Assembly (NCBI GenBank): GCA_021464525.1
Contig: JADRCO010000381.1
Location: 1-35,194, forward strand
Direction of reading: 5' to 3'
From: Rhizophagus sp. LPA8_4_AMF
Taxonomy: Eukaryota > Glomeromycota > Glomeromycetes > Glomerales > Glomeraceae
Length of the DNA: 35,194 nucleotides
Position numbers and translations under genes: made by a program. This document shows positions 21,798 to 31,200 of this stretch, in pieces. Position 1 is the stretch's first letter, and each line of letters starts with the position of its first letter. The notes beneath the pieces were generated by a model. The model saw nothing but the letters and a program-made list of their open reading frames with translations. It did not search any database and had not been told where the DNA came from.

Positions 21798-22719
21798 ATG
21801 AATAATATTTATGATATTCACGATAACTTACAAAGAAAATTTGTTCTGAAAATCTGTTCTCAAATTTTATCTATTCCTTTTGCTCAAATAAATACCTCTA
21901 TATCTTTGAACGATGATGGGTATTTTAATGAAAACGATGATAAAATATGTCAGGAAGTTTTTCAGAAGAATAACGTTAGTGTTGTAAACCGGTATACTTT
22001 AAACGATGTACAAAGTCGACTTTATACTCGACAACTTTACATTGATTATTATAAAGATACATTGAAGAATATTATCCCAATTTGTAAAAGGTGGTTCACA
22101 CCTCTTATTAGTGATTTGAAGAAAATAGATGAAGAAAAAAGAAGTGAATGGTCTCAAAACAATGATATAAATAATTCAGCAGAAGAATTAAAACGTATAT
22201 TAATCAATAGACCCATTGAGACTATTCCTGGTTTTAATTATCTCATTGATATTCAATGGGACAATGAAGATCGTAAAAATAGTTTAATATTTGGATCAGA
22301 TTATGGAATTTATTTAGCAGTTGAAACTAAATGGCTTAACATGAATTGTGGTCAACGTGCAAAAAAACTTAGAAATGATGCTATAATTGATGTTAAAGAA
22401 CGAGCACGAAGACTTAAAGAGCTTGCAATTGCGAAATATGGAAATGTTGCGATTAAGATAATTGGAGCTTCTTATACGAATGACAATGAAAATGCAAAAC
22501 TTCAATTTGTAGATAATCAAGATAAAGAGATTGCGAAAATTATCGGATATGTGTATAATGGAGGTAAAAATGTTCATTTAGGTATTTCGGTTTTTATTTT
22601 CTTGATAAAACTAATATTTGAAATTCTTCATTCATTTAGAGATATTTTTTTTAAAACTATTTCCATTTTTTGTAATATGTATGGTGATATTTTTTTGCAC
22701 CTTTCTCCCATCCAATTAG
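21798..22719 (+). CDS. Unknown family protein C: family core with intact D...ExK
   Basis: Function unknown, third member of the family at 5757 and 19325. Residues 1-255 are secure: PGFNYLIDIQW (144-154); FGSDYG (165-170) running into IYLAVETKW (171-179); an Arg/Lys-rich helix (ERARRLKELA, 201-210); IIGASYTND (221-229); and FVD (237-239). D168, E176 and K178 are spaced like a compact PD-(D/E)xK active site, and the order strand, ExK, helix, strand fits that fold. It starts at the residue equivalent to position 11 or so of gene B and lacks CxCxxC. No alternative upstream start or exon was found. As in A and B, a phase-1 donor follows (G|GTAAAA at 22564). The best acceptor is CATTTAG at 22639 with a CTAAT branch-like word, giving 281 residues and a hydrophobic tail. 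Without splicing the frame runs to 22757 (319 codons). A rival acceptor at about 22935 gives APARVLS... The C-terminus is therefore uncertain. Confidence 0.7.
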
Positions 22720-23602
22720 AATGCAATTTTTTCATATTCCTAAATTTCCTTATATAATCTCTTAATTAAAGTAGATTGATAATGTTATGATTAAATGACA
22801 ATCATAATCACCTGTAATAAATAGCGTCACTGAATTTTTTAGCCGTGAACTAATTGTTTTTCATTCTTTTATATATATATATATTGTCGAGTTAAAATAA
22901 TAAGTAATTCAAGATCTTTCCTTTTTTTTAATAGCACCGGCAAGAGTTTTATCCCGGTTTTGTAATTCCTAATTAGTATTATGCACTGGAAAGATGCAAA
23001 ATCCACACGTACTTTTTCAGGATTTTGTAATATCCATTTTGAATTTTATAAAAACAGTTAAAACTTTAATTGGAAGGTAAATGAGAGAAAAATAAACCTA
23101 TGTCTGATAATTAAATATAATGGCCTCTATAACATATTGTAAATTCATTTTACATCAAAGCAGAAATTACATATCTTTTAATAACGAAAAGATTTTGCAA
23201 TTTATAAGCGTCTATAAAAATTTGAAAATATTCAGCTCATTTTTATTCTGCATCATCAGTTTATGATTACAAATTTTCATATTACCCTATATTTCCGAAA
23301 TCAAGCACCGGAGATTGAGCACTCTGGCAAGATTTTGGCCTGCATTACACTGGTCCTGTTCGGAAGTACCTATAATTCGCTATTATGGTCGTACAAACAT
23401 GCTTTTAAAGATTTTTTTTTCGATAATTAATCTGCCTTTTATATTATAAGCAAAGTTGCTCCCCAAGCTGAATTACATTTATCAAAAATTATATAAATTT
23501 CTGATTCAAATTGATGATTATCATAATGGAATGGGGATCTCCCAAAAATCCTTGACGCGCGTCATTTTTTTAGTCTTGTTAAACCCAATTTTTCCAATTT
23601 TT
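22720..23602. other. Intergenic region after gene C
   Basis: No supportable gene. It contains an (AT)n tract (about 22870-22885) and GC-richer phrases such as GCACCGGCAAGAG (about 22935) and GATTTTGGCCTGCATTACACTGG (about 23330) that look like fragments of dispersed repeats. A related phrase with GATTTTGGCC and GCCTGCATTA occurs near 34375-34410. Confidence 0.4.
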
Positions 23603-23827
23603 TTCTGACAACCATAATATCGACAGTCTATAATCCCGACACCAAAATCCCGATAAATGCAAATCTCGATTGAATCAAAATCCTGACAGTCACAGAATCC
23701 CGATGACCTAAAGTCTTGACAGCCAAATTCCTGACTGGGAACCGTCAAGAATTTTAACTGTCAGGATTTGTGACTATTTATCGAGATTTGGTGTCGAGAT
23801 TATAGATATTATGGTTGTCGAGATTTT
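23603..23827. repeat. Long imperfect hairpin built of repeated AATCycGACA words
   Basis: The left side (from about 23603) reads TGACAACCATAATATCGACA, then TCTATAATCCCGACACCAAA, then ATCCCGATAAAT. The right side, ending about 23827, reads ATTTATCGAGATTTGGTGTC, then GAGATTATAGATATTATGG, then TTGTCGAGA, its reverse complement with few changes. The left side also contains internal reiterations of the same word (AATCCTGACAG, AATCCCGATGA, AGTCTTGACAG). The whole could fold into a stem of more than 80 bp. A minus-strand frame across it is an artefact of the repetition. It is probably a foldback MITE or a decayed satellite. Confidence 0.7.
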
Positions 23828-23883
23828 TGTGGTAAGCCCATGTTATTGAACTGCCATTATGCCATCATTTGCCATTCAGTTTT

Positions 23884-23994
23884 TTATGCATATAGGGCAG
23901 AATCGAGCAAAGCGACTATCATCTGTTCTTTTGAATCATCTAATAGTAAATTAATAACTTCCTTTTCTTGTAAAGAGGAAGGAGCTTTAGACAT
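23884..23994 (-). CDS. Short open frame, 36 residues, possible exon or relic
   Basis: An ATG-to-stop frame with non-repetitive, coding-like composition: MSKAPSSLQEKEVINLL, then LDDSKEQMIVALLDSALYA. It could be a small gene, the first exon of a broken gene or part of a transposon. No partner exon was found downstream on the minus strand, where the hairpin element begins. I do not recognise it. Confidence 0.25.
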   Translation of the reverse strand: MSKAPSSLQEKEVINLLLDDSKEQMIVALLDSALYA

Positions 23995-24738
23995 TTTCAA
24001 AATTTGAGATTTAGGTGGTGGAACTTACCTGAGATGTGAATAGTACGAGATGTGACCAATATACTCATCTTTAAATCAGGTAATTTTTCGAACTAGAAGA
24101 ATTGAAAATATTTACTAGTCTGAAACTCGGGTTTCGAAGTCACGTGACTGATCGAGGGAACGGTTTTCAATGACTTGAATCTTGGGAACTATTGGAATTT
24201 TAAAAAAATGCTCATTAGTAATTAAAAAAAAGTGAAATTTTTAGTTTAATAATACTAACAATTTTATATGTCTAGAATAAAATAATATTACTTTGAAATT
24301 TGAATAATCAAATTATTATAGTTTCAATGAAAATCTGGATTGATATGAGAATTTTAAGTTGTAGTTAATACTACAGTTTGGTTTAACTGATGGAATTGAG
24401 TTAATGGGGTAAGTCAATAGGAATTAATAGTAATAACTCCATCAGTTAACTTATAATTCAAATTGGGGTTTCCTTAATGTAACAGTGGGACGTACGAACT
24501 GGCCGGAGTTAACGTCAACGCTATCACGTGCAAGTGCATAACTTCTAAACTCGGGCGTTAATATAGTATACCACTGTACGTTAAGAGCGCTCTTCAAATT
24601 GACATTGACATTGATCTCGATTTAGATTAAGATGAAAGCATTAACAATACTATGATATATCGTATACTTCTAAATTATTTTGCAAATAATACTGGCCAAA
24701 ATTATTATATTACTAGCTAGTAAAAATCTAATAATGTA
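23995..24738. other. Intergenic region left of the Tc1 element
   Basis: No gene supported. It contains an inverted repeat: GTTTAACTGATGGA (24381-24394) faces TCCATCAGTTAAC (about 24438-24450), which could be a small foldback element. Words such as TCACGTGA and a GC-richer patch near 24480-24540 (CTGGCCGGAGTTAACG) are also present. Confidence 0.4.
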
Positions 24739-26050
24739 CAGTGCCTGGAAATAAGTCAGTAAGCACGTGACTGTAGATCATTTATTTGTTTAACTTTAAA
24801 ACCAGTTTTGTCGATCATTTTATTATAAATTTGTCTCCAATTTTTTCCCATGCGTTGTTTAGAACCTTCTTTAACTACTATGTCTTGCAAACGAAGAGAA
24901 CTTACAATTTTTGAACGTGGAGAAGTCATTGGAGCTTGGAAATGTGGAGTAAGTGAACGAAAGATAGCTGAAGCATTAAATTGTCCCAGTTGTACCATTC
25001 ATAAGGTTATTTCTACTTACAAGATACGTGGTGATGAAACACTCCCTCCTAGGACTGGAAGACCGCCTAAAATGACAGAAAGGGATGGCCGACATTTAAT
25101 AAGAATTCTTAAAAAAGATAGGAAAATGACCCTTCAGGAGTTGCATGAGAATTTCGTTGATTCTACTTCCACACATGTATGCAAAAAAACTTTACTTAAT
25201 TATCTTCATGAACAAGGTTTTTATAGTCGAGTAGGAGTAAGAAAACCTCTTGTTACTGAAGCAAATAGAATTAAAAGACTCAACTGGGCTAAAGAACGAA
25301 AATTATGGATAAATGAGTGGGACAGTGTTATTTGGAGCGACGAATCCAAATTTGAATTATTCAGAGGAAATGGTAGGAGATTGGTTTGGAGAAGGCCACA
25401 TGAAAAATATGATATTGAGTGTTTAATACCTACAGTAAAGTCAGGTCAACAAGGAGTGATGGTTTGGGGATGTTTTTCAAAAAACAATCTTGGTCCATTA
25501 GTTAAATTAGAAGGTAAAATAACAGCCACAGTATATATGAATGTACTGGAAAATTATTTATTACCATTTATTAATAATCTAGATGATCAGGAAAATTTTA
25601 TTTTTCAGGATGATAATGCCCCTATACATACTGCAAGGGTGGTTAAGAGTTGGGAAGAAGAAAATGAAGTAAACAGCCTTCCTTGGCCCGCACAGAGCCC
25701 AGATTTGAATCCTATAGAGCATTTATGGGATGAATTGGAAAGGCAGGTGCGGGCACATAAGCCATTACCAAAAAACAGGGAGAATTTATGGGAAATACTT
25801 CAAGAGGAATGGTCAAATATTGAAGCTGATAAATATCAAAATCTTATTAGTAGCATGCCTCGTCGTATCTCTGCTGTTATAAATAGTAAAGGTTACCCAA
25901 CAAAGTATTAATAAAAAGTTGAAGGCTTTATCTTTCAAATAAAAAAAAAAATATTAAATTTGGCGTAGTAATTTATGAATTATTTAATTTTAAAAATTCG
26001 CATTAAAATTGATTGACATCACGTGCTTACTGACTTTTTTCCAGGCACTG
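24739..26050 (+). mobile_element. Apparently intact Tc1/mariner transposon, 1312 bp
   Basis: The terminal inverted repeats are 32 bp with one mismatch. The left is CAGTGCCTGGAAATAAGTCA... (24739-24770). The right (26019-26050), read as its reverse complement, has AAAAAA in place of AAATAA. TA flanks both sides (24737-24738 and 26051-26052), the target duplication typical of this superfamily. One uninterrupted transposase gene fills the inside. Nearly identical ends plus an open gene suggest recent insertion. Compare the broken relative at 20544-21635. Confidence 0.95.
24850..25911 (+). CDS. Tc1/mariner transposase (DD34E), full length
   Basis: Cut-and-paste transposase that binds the terminal repeats and inserts at TA. 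It is 353 codons from the first ATG. Met11 (24880), starting MSCKRRELT, is an equally likely start and closer to the usual family length of about 340. Domains in order: a paired-like helix-turn-helix at about residues 16-60 (IFERGEVIGAW..GVSERKIA..L), a GRPP hinge (70-73), a second helix-turn-helix at about 76-125, then the catalytic DDE domain. Catalytic residues visible are D164 in WSDESKF, D255 in FQDDNAPIHTA and E290 in SPDLNPIEHLW, with exactly 34 residues between the last two. The C-terminus ends normally (ISSMPRRISAVINSKG). There are no stops, frameshifts or missing catalytic residues, so it may be active. A minus-strand frame at 24756-24998 is only antisense. Confidence 0.95.
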   Translation: MRCLEPSLTTMSCKRRELTIFERGEVIGAWKCGVSERKIAEALNCPSCTIHKVISTYKIRGDETLPPRTGRPPKMTERDGRHLIRILKKDRKMTLQELHENFVDSTSTHVCKKTLLNYLHEQGFYSRVGVRKPLVTEANRIKRLNWAKERKLWINEWDSVIWSDESKFELFRGNGRRLVWRRPHEKYDIECLIPTVKSGQQGVMVWGCFSKNNLGPLVKLEGKITATVYMNVLENYLLPFINNLDDQENFIFQDDNAPIHTARVVKSWEEENEVNSLPWPAQSPDLNPIEHLWDELERQVRAHKPLPKNRENLWEILQEEWSNIEADKYQNLISSMPRRISAVINSKGYPTKY

Positions 26051-26093
26051 TATGTTTTAATGCTTAATTTCATATTGCAGATAGTAAATAAAA

Positions 26094-26243
26094 ATGGAAA
26101 GTGAAATAAAGTGGGTAATTTTGAATTGTGTTCAAAAAATCTCATATATTGATTCGAATTTTAAAGATACGATTGAAGATGAAAAAAATCACACAAATAA
26201 TTACCTATGCGTAATGAACATCTATGAATATTTTTATGAGTGA
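26094..26243 (+). CDS. Short open frame, 49 residues, unknown
   Basis: An ATG-to-TGA frame starting 44 bases to the right of the Tc1 element: MESEIKWVILNCVQK, ISYIDSNFKD..., ending YEYFYE. It is preceded by TTGCAG, a possible splice acceptor, so it could be the end of a gene split by the transposon. I do not recognise it, and no left-hand exon was found before 24737. It may be chance in AT-rich DNA. Confidence 0.25.
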   Translation: MESEIKWVILNCVQKISYIDSNFKDTIEDEKNHTNNYLCVMNIYEYFYE

Positions 26244-26456
26244 AACATTAAAAGGAAACGAATTAAATTAAAATTTTTTTTTTTTGTAAAATGCTCTATT
26301 CCTTTCTAAACTTTAATAATCTATATATACATATTAATTTTATAACTATTATTATTACTTTTTACATATTATATCATAAAATGAATTTTTTATCATAACC
26401 TTATATATTCATAAAAAAAAAAATGAAACGAAAAAGTCTGAAATATAATTATCGAA

Positions 26457-27838
26457 TTAGATTTTTCCTTTCGCGAAAAATTTCAGGTCGTCATTATGAC
26501 GAAAAATGTTAATTAACTCGGGAAAATACAAGTGCCTGCTCGTATAAAAAGCTTGGGGATGGATTTTTTGTTGTCGAAATTTATTTCGTTCTAAATCTGA
26601 GAATTTTTTCTCTTCAGCAATATCAAATTGGTCAGATAGTTCAGATGGATCAGGATCATCACAAATAGCAGTAACCCAACTTCCTAATAATTCATATAAT
26701 TTAGATGCAGTAGGACGTTTTGAAGGATCGGGATGCCAACATTGTGTCATTAATTGAATGTAAACTTTTGGAGTTCCATCAATAATTTCAGGGCGAAGAC
26801 CAAAGCAAATTTCGCTAGCTAATCGGAGGTCATGCGGTCTATTGCACCATGGACGAGCACCCGCAGAAAGAGTCCACATAATAATTCCGAAACTATAAAT
26901 ATCCGAAGCCTTTGTTGGTGGATTTCCCTTCAAGATTTCGGGAGCAACATACGGAAGAACTCCATATATTTCATTAGTATCTCTTTTATCAATTGGACCG
27001 TGTAATCCTACATCTGCGATACGTGTATCGACCGAGTCTGGTTCATTTTCAACTAATAAATTACCTCCATGAAGATGCCCGTGAATTAATCCACTTTCAT
27101 GAATATTTTCAACCCCACCAGATATCCCCCAAAGCATATCTACAATATCTCTCCAACATAGCATTCCTTGTGCTTCATCAAGATATGTATGCAAATCTCC
27201 ATTCTCATAATATTTAATAACGAACATGTAATTCGAGGTAGGATCTTTTGTAATTCCAAAACAATCTGCAACACTTCCACTTTGTAAACATCGATGATAT
27301 TTATAAAGCTATAAAAAAAATTTATATAAATTAATACTCAGTGATAATAAAACATTAAAACACTTTAAAAATTATAACTTACTTGTTTAAAATATTCTTC
27401 GCTAATATTTTGTGAATTGTTAAGTCTCTTAAGAGCAACTTTTATAGGACCATTACGTGTCCATTGTTCAGCATCTTCATCCCATACCCATCTAGGGCCT
27501 TCCATCCAAACTGCTGAATAAATTGTGCTAAATGCGCCTCCTTTATTTGTGTTTTCTATGAGATCGAATTGGTTGAAATTAACATATTCCAAGTAATCCA
27601 CACTTTCATTCGCGTGCAGCTGTGTGTGTTTAATAAAATTATCCATATTAATATTTCCACTCGTCCAGTTTTTAAAATTGTCTTTCAGAGCATTAATTTC
27701 ACAATCTTTACACCATCCAACGCTACTTCGTTCCTTCTCGCAATCTAAACATTTTCCAAAGTCAAGATTCGACTTTATTTTTGATTCATTCTCAATAAAA
27801 TCCATATAATCTAGATTCCCATCTTGTCGAGAAGACAT
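26457..27838 (-). CDS. Protein kinase-like protein, probable pseudokinase
   Basis: Tyrosine-kinase-like fold without the usual catalytic aspartate. Exons are 27838-27383 and 27308-26457, with a 74-nt GTAAGT..ATAG intron, phase 0, giving 435 residues. Before the kinase domain lies a CxxC-x9-CxxC pair (C30, C33, C43, C46), which could bind zinc, and the NFKNWTSGN segment (54-62) typical of a kinase family I recall as greatly expanded in Rhizophagus. The domain starts at about residue 93. The Gly loop is degenerate (NKGGAFS), the VALK lysine (K137) is present, and the catalytic loop reads HGHLHGGN (228-235) where HRDxxxxN is expected. DFG is DVG (251-253), APE is intact (274-276), and DIYSFGIIMW and the C-lobe SKRPTA are normal. 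A polar tail of about 70 residues follows. Loss of both R and D of HRD suggests little or no phosphotransfer. A scaffold or regulatory role is inferred. Antisense frames over it are not genes. Confidence 0.85.
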
Positions 27839-28220
27839 GTTTAAACATTCTAAAAAAAAAAAAATTTAGTAAGTTACACAAGTACTCCCATTAAAAAATT
27901 GATTTATAAATGGTTTGTGTTATTATACAATTTGCGTCCGCCAAACAACTTCACATACTGTGTGAACTAAGTGGTCAATGGATCATCGTAGATCAATATT
28001 ACTCCAGGAGAAATATTGGTCATGTGAGTCTACGCTATAAAATAGTTATTGGGTGAATATTGTATCATCTGAGATGCTTTGCATCTCAGCCCCTACCCAA
28101 TAACTATATATATACAGTGTACATCGGTGTCACCAGGGAGTGGAATTAGTTGAGAGAGCAGCAAAAGTACGGACTTTGACCTACATATATCGTATTAAAT
28201 ATATGAGGGGGTCAAAGTCA
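27839..28220. repeat. Cluster of hairpins upstream of the pseudokinase gene
   Basis: Several separate inverted repeats lie within 280 bp. TTCACA/TGTGAA is at 27950-27966. A near-perfect 25-bp palindrome, CAATATTACTCCAGGAG..., is at 27994-28018. ATAGTTATTGGGT (28042-28054) faces ACCCAATAACTAT (28095-28107), with an inner GAGATGC-TTT-GCATCTC stem (28071-28087). GACTTTGACC (28172-28181) faces GGTCAAAGTC (28210-28219). The composition is higher in GC than the surroundings. These are probably ends of one or more small transposons, and they lie in the expected promoter of the kinase-like gene. Confidence 0.65.
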
Positions 28221-31200
28221 ATCACATTTTGCGGAAGTGATTCCATTACGCAAATGAAAATACAATACAAACAAACCATTTTTCTTAAACACAAACATCG
28301 GAAATTAAATGGAAAACTTACAATTAACAAAAAATGTTTAGTTTTTTTTTTTAACAGGAGAGGACAGAAGAGTTCAGTCAAAGTTTAATGAATAAATTTA
28401 GCTACTTTTTATATGTTTTTTAAATATTTAAAAGGCTAGTGTTTACACATGCAAGTATTAATTAAATCTATCACACTATTTTGTCGATCAACATCGATCA
28501 CACGTGCGTAACGTGAGAATCGTTTTTTTTTTTGCTTCTAAATTTCATGTTCAAAATTTGTCTCTTTAATTTCCAAAAAAAAAGAAATAAATTTCACGTT
28601 TCAATAATATTGATAATGGTATAATAAATACTTTTGCTGTTTTCAATAAAAAAATTATCAAAAAATTTTTTTTTTAAAGTTGTAGACTATTAAAACGAAA
28701 TTTGTAGGATTTAAATCTTATATTAATATGATCAGCAACCGGAATAGTGCATTCATATGAGTGAACCATTCTAGCGAAGGTTGTAATGGGTAAGTGCGCA
28801 AATGCAGGAATTTCAAACTGTCAAAAAATCATCAACATAGAATGAATTGCTTTTTTTTACATAGGTATGTGCATTTACGAATATATAAATGTATCAATTG
28901 GTGTTACCAACTTTAAAATAATCTATTAACTATCACGCGATTACTTCAAGATTCATATGAAGTTCACGTGAACTTAACTTATTGGTTATATATATGAACG
29001 AATTATATTTCACATGTAAAGAAAAAAAATTCTTTTTTCGATATTCATTTTAATTAATAAATGCAAGTGTTTATTGGTGAAAGAGTCGTTGTAATTAAAA
29101 TTTAGAACGATAAACAAGATTTTATAATTAGAAAATTAGATTAGATGATTTTTGTTTCATGAATGAATACGAAGATAACTTGACAAATATTACATTAAAA
29201 CTAACGTCATGTCGCGTAATAGAAATTAAGTGATTGGTAATATAATAAATATTTTATTCATTTCAAGAAATAGGTCAAATGACTGAGGTCGTTTCGAATA
29301 TGTTTGACCTATTAATAGAATCTTTCGAATAATAACTTCGCGTAAATTATTTGAGGACAACATTTCAACGGAATTAACTTTTTACGAAGTAAAACAACAC
29401 TGAATCTTTAATTAGAATCACAATATCGCATATATTGTACAAATTTGATTCATTCTCTTTAAACGCTATCTTCAATAAATCTCAGTCTTCATCAGTCTTC
29501 ACATTTTCATACTGAAACAATGAAATCAATGAAATCTGTATTAGATAATCTGTAAAATTATTTTAGGAAATACTTAAACTTTATTATGTGAAAAAAAACA
29601 TCTAAATCTTTAATTTCATATGTCATTCAGGGGAAGATCCGAACCTTGTTTAACTAAGTGTCATCATTAACACATTCTTAATTAATAATTGAAATTACAT
29701 AAACAGTAATGTCCGAAATCTAGAAAAAACACGTACACGTACATGGAAAATTGTATTCATTACATGAAACAATTATCTTATTATTTTCATTTATAAACAC
29801 GTTCATTAAATGCTATAATATATTATAGGGCACGCGGATAATCCATTTCAATCTCATGTAAATAAATATTCAAAATAGAAAATGGTTATGAAATTAGTGA
29901 ATTTCACTTGAACAACGAGATCTCATCAAACATCTCTTGATATTTTGATATAGGCTTCATATATTCTCGTGTTAGACAGATGTGCTGTTAATTATAATAA
30001 AAAAGCGGACATTACGCGAATTATTAAATAATAATTTTATTTATATTTAATAATTACGTGATTTTATCGCATGATGTTTTGTCATGCATTATCAATCTTT
30101 TATACATACATATCAGATGCCAAGTATCATAAATTTAAATAATATTAATGTTTTTAATGAAATACCGTAAAAGCCCTTTATAAAGCTAAAACAAAAATAT
30201 ATGCATTGATCCGTAATAATAAAAATCCTTTGATATTATTTTAAATCCATAAATTAATCTGATATTTTTATCAAATTAATTTAATTTGTAGAACTTTGAC
30301 TATGTGTTACTATTTATGGTTATAATGACCTTCCAAAAAAAGTTACACCATAAGAACAAAGAAAAATATATTTCTTTGTCTGAAATGATCTAAATATGTA
30401 ATTAATTTATCAGTAATTAATTATTTACCCTTTTCGTTTAACAACACAATAATTAATATCTAGATCATTCTAATTCAGCATGTAATTTATAGATTAGATA
30501 ACGTTAAAACGAATAAAAAACCAACAACAACCAACAATATTATCCTTTCATTATAATTGGAAATCAAAGGAATTCTTGAATTTGATTCTTTTTTTTCTTT
30601 ATTTGAAAGTCAAATATTAATTGGTATATTAATACACCATTCACATACTGTATTGTACATTTCTGATTCAGCCAAATAAGCCATATGAGTAAACAAATCG
30701 TTAGGCGGTTAAATACATTAGCCGTCCGTATATTGATTAAAAAATACTTATTTGAAATAATTAACAAAAATTAGTGCAAATTGTTTGACGCAAAAACGCC
30801 ATATCAACAATTGATAACTTTTTAAATCATATTAAAAAAAACAATTTTCTTTTCATATCTTAATAAAATTATTGATCTTGTCACATTATACTTAGATTTA
30901 AGTTATAAAGACAACAAAAATCCATTTTTTCATAACTTTTTTGTATTTTACCCAAAACTATCTAAATAATGATATTTAAACCTTTATAAATTCTTTTTTT
31001 TTTCCTAATATAATCGGGTAAAGTTTCTTAATATAAGTAAGAAATTAATCTCTTTTCTTCATCAGTATCAAAGAAATTACACGACACGAAAATTTGTTTA
31101 CGTATACTGTAGTATCGAGATCGATAGAATTAATTAATCAATGTGAACGGGGACCGTTGGAGCAAAGATTTAACAAAGGTTAGCAATTGAAATTTACTTT

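Noticed and set aside
23521..23748. 75-codon minus-strand frame with repeated QDF-like words
   Set aside because: The repetition comes from the DNA-level hairpin and its reiterated AATCycGACA word, with no protein resemblance.
26993..27217. Plus-strand frame opposite the kinase-like gene, and a similar one at 27624-27809
   Set aside because: Both are antisense shadows of exons with clear kinase motifs.
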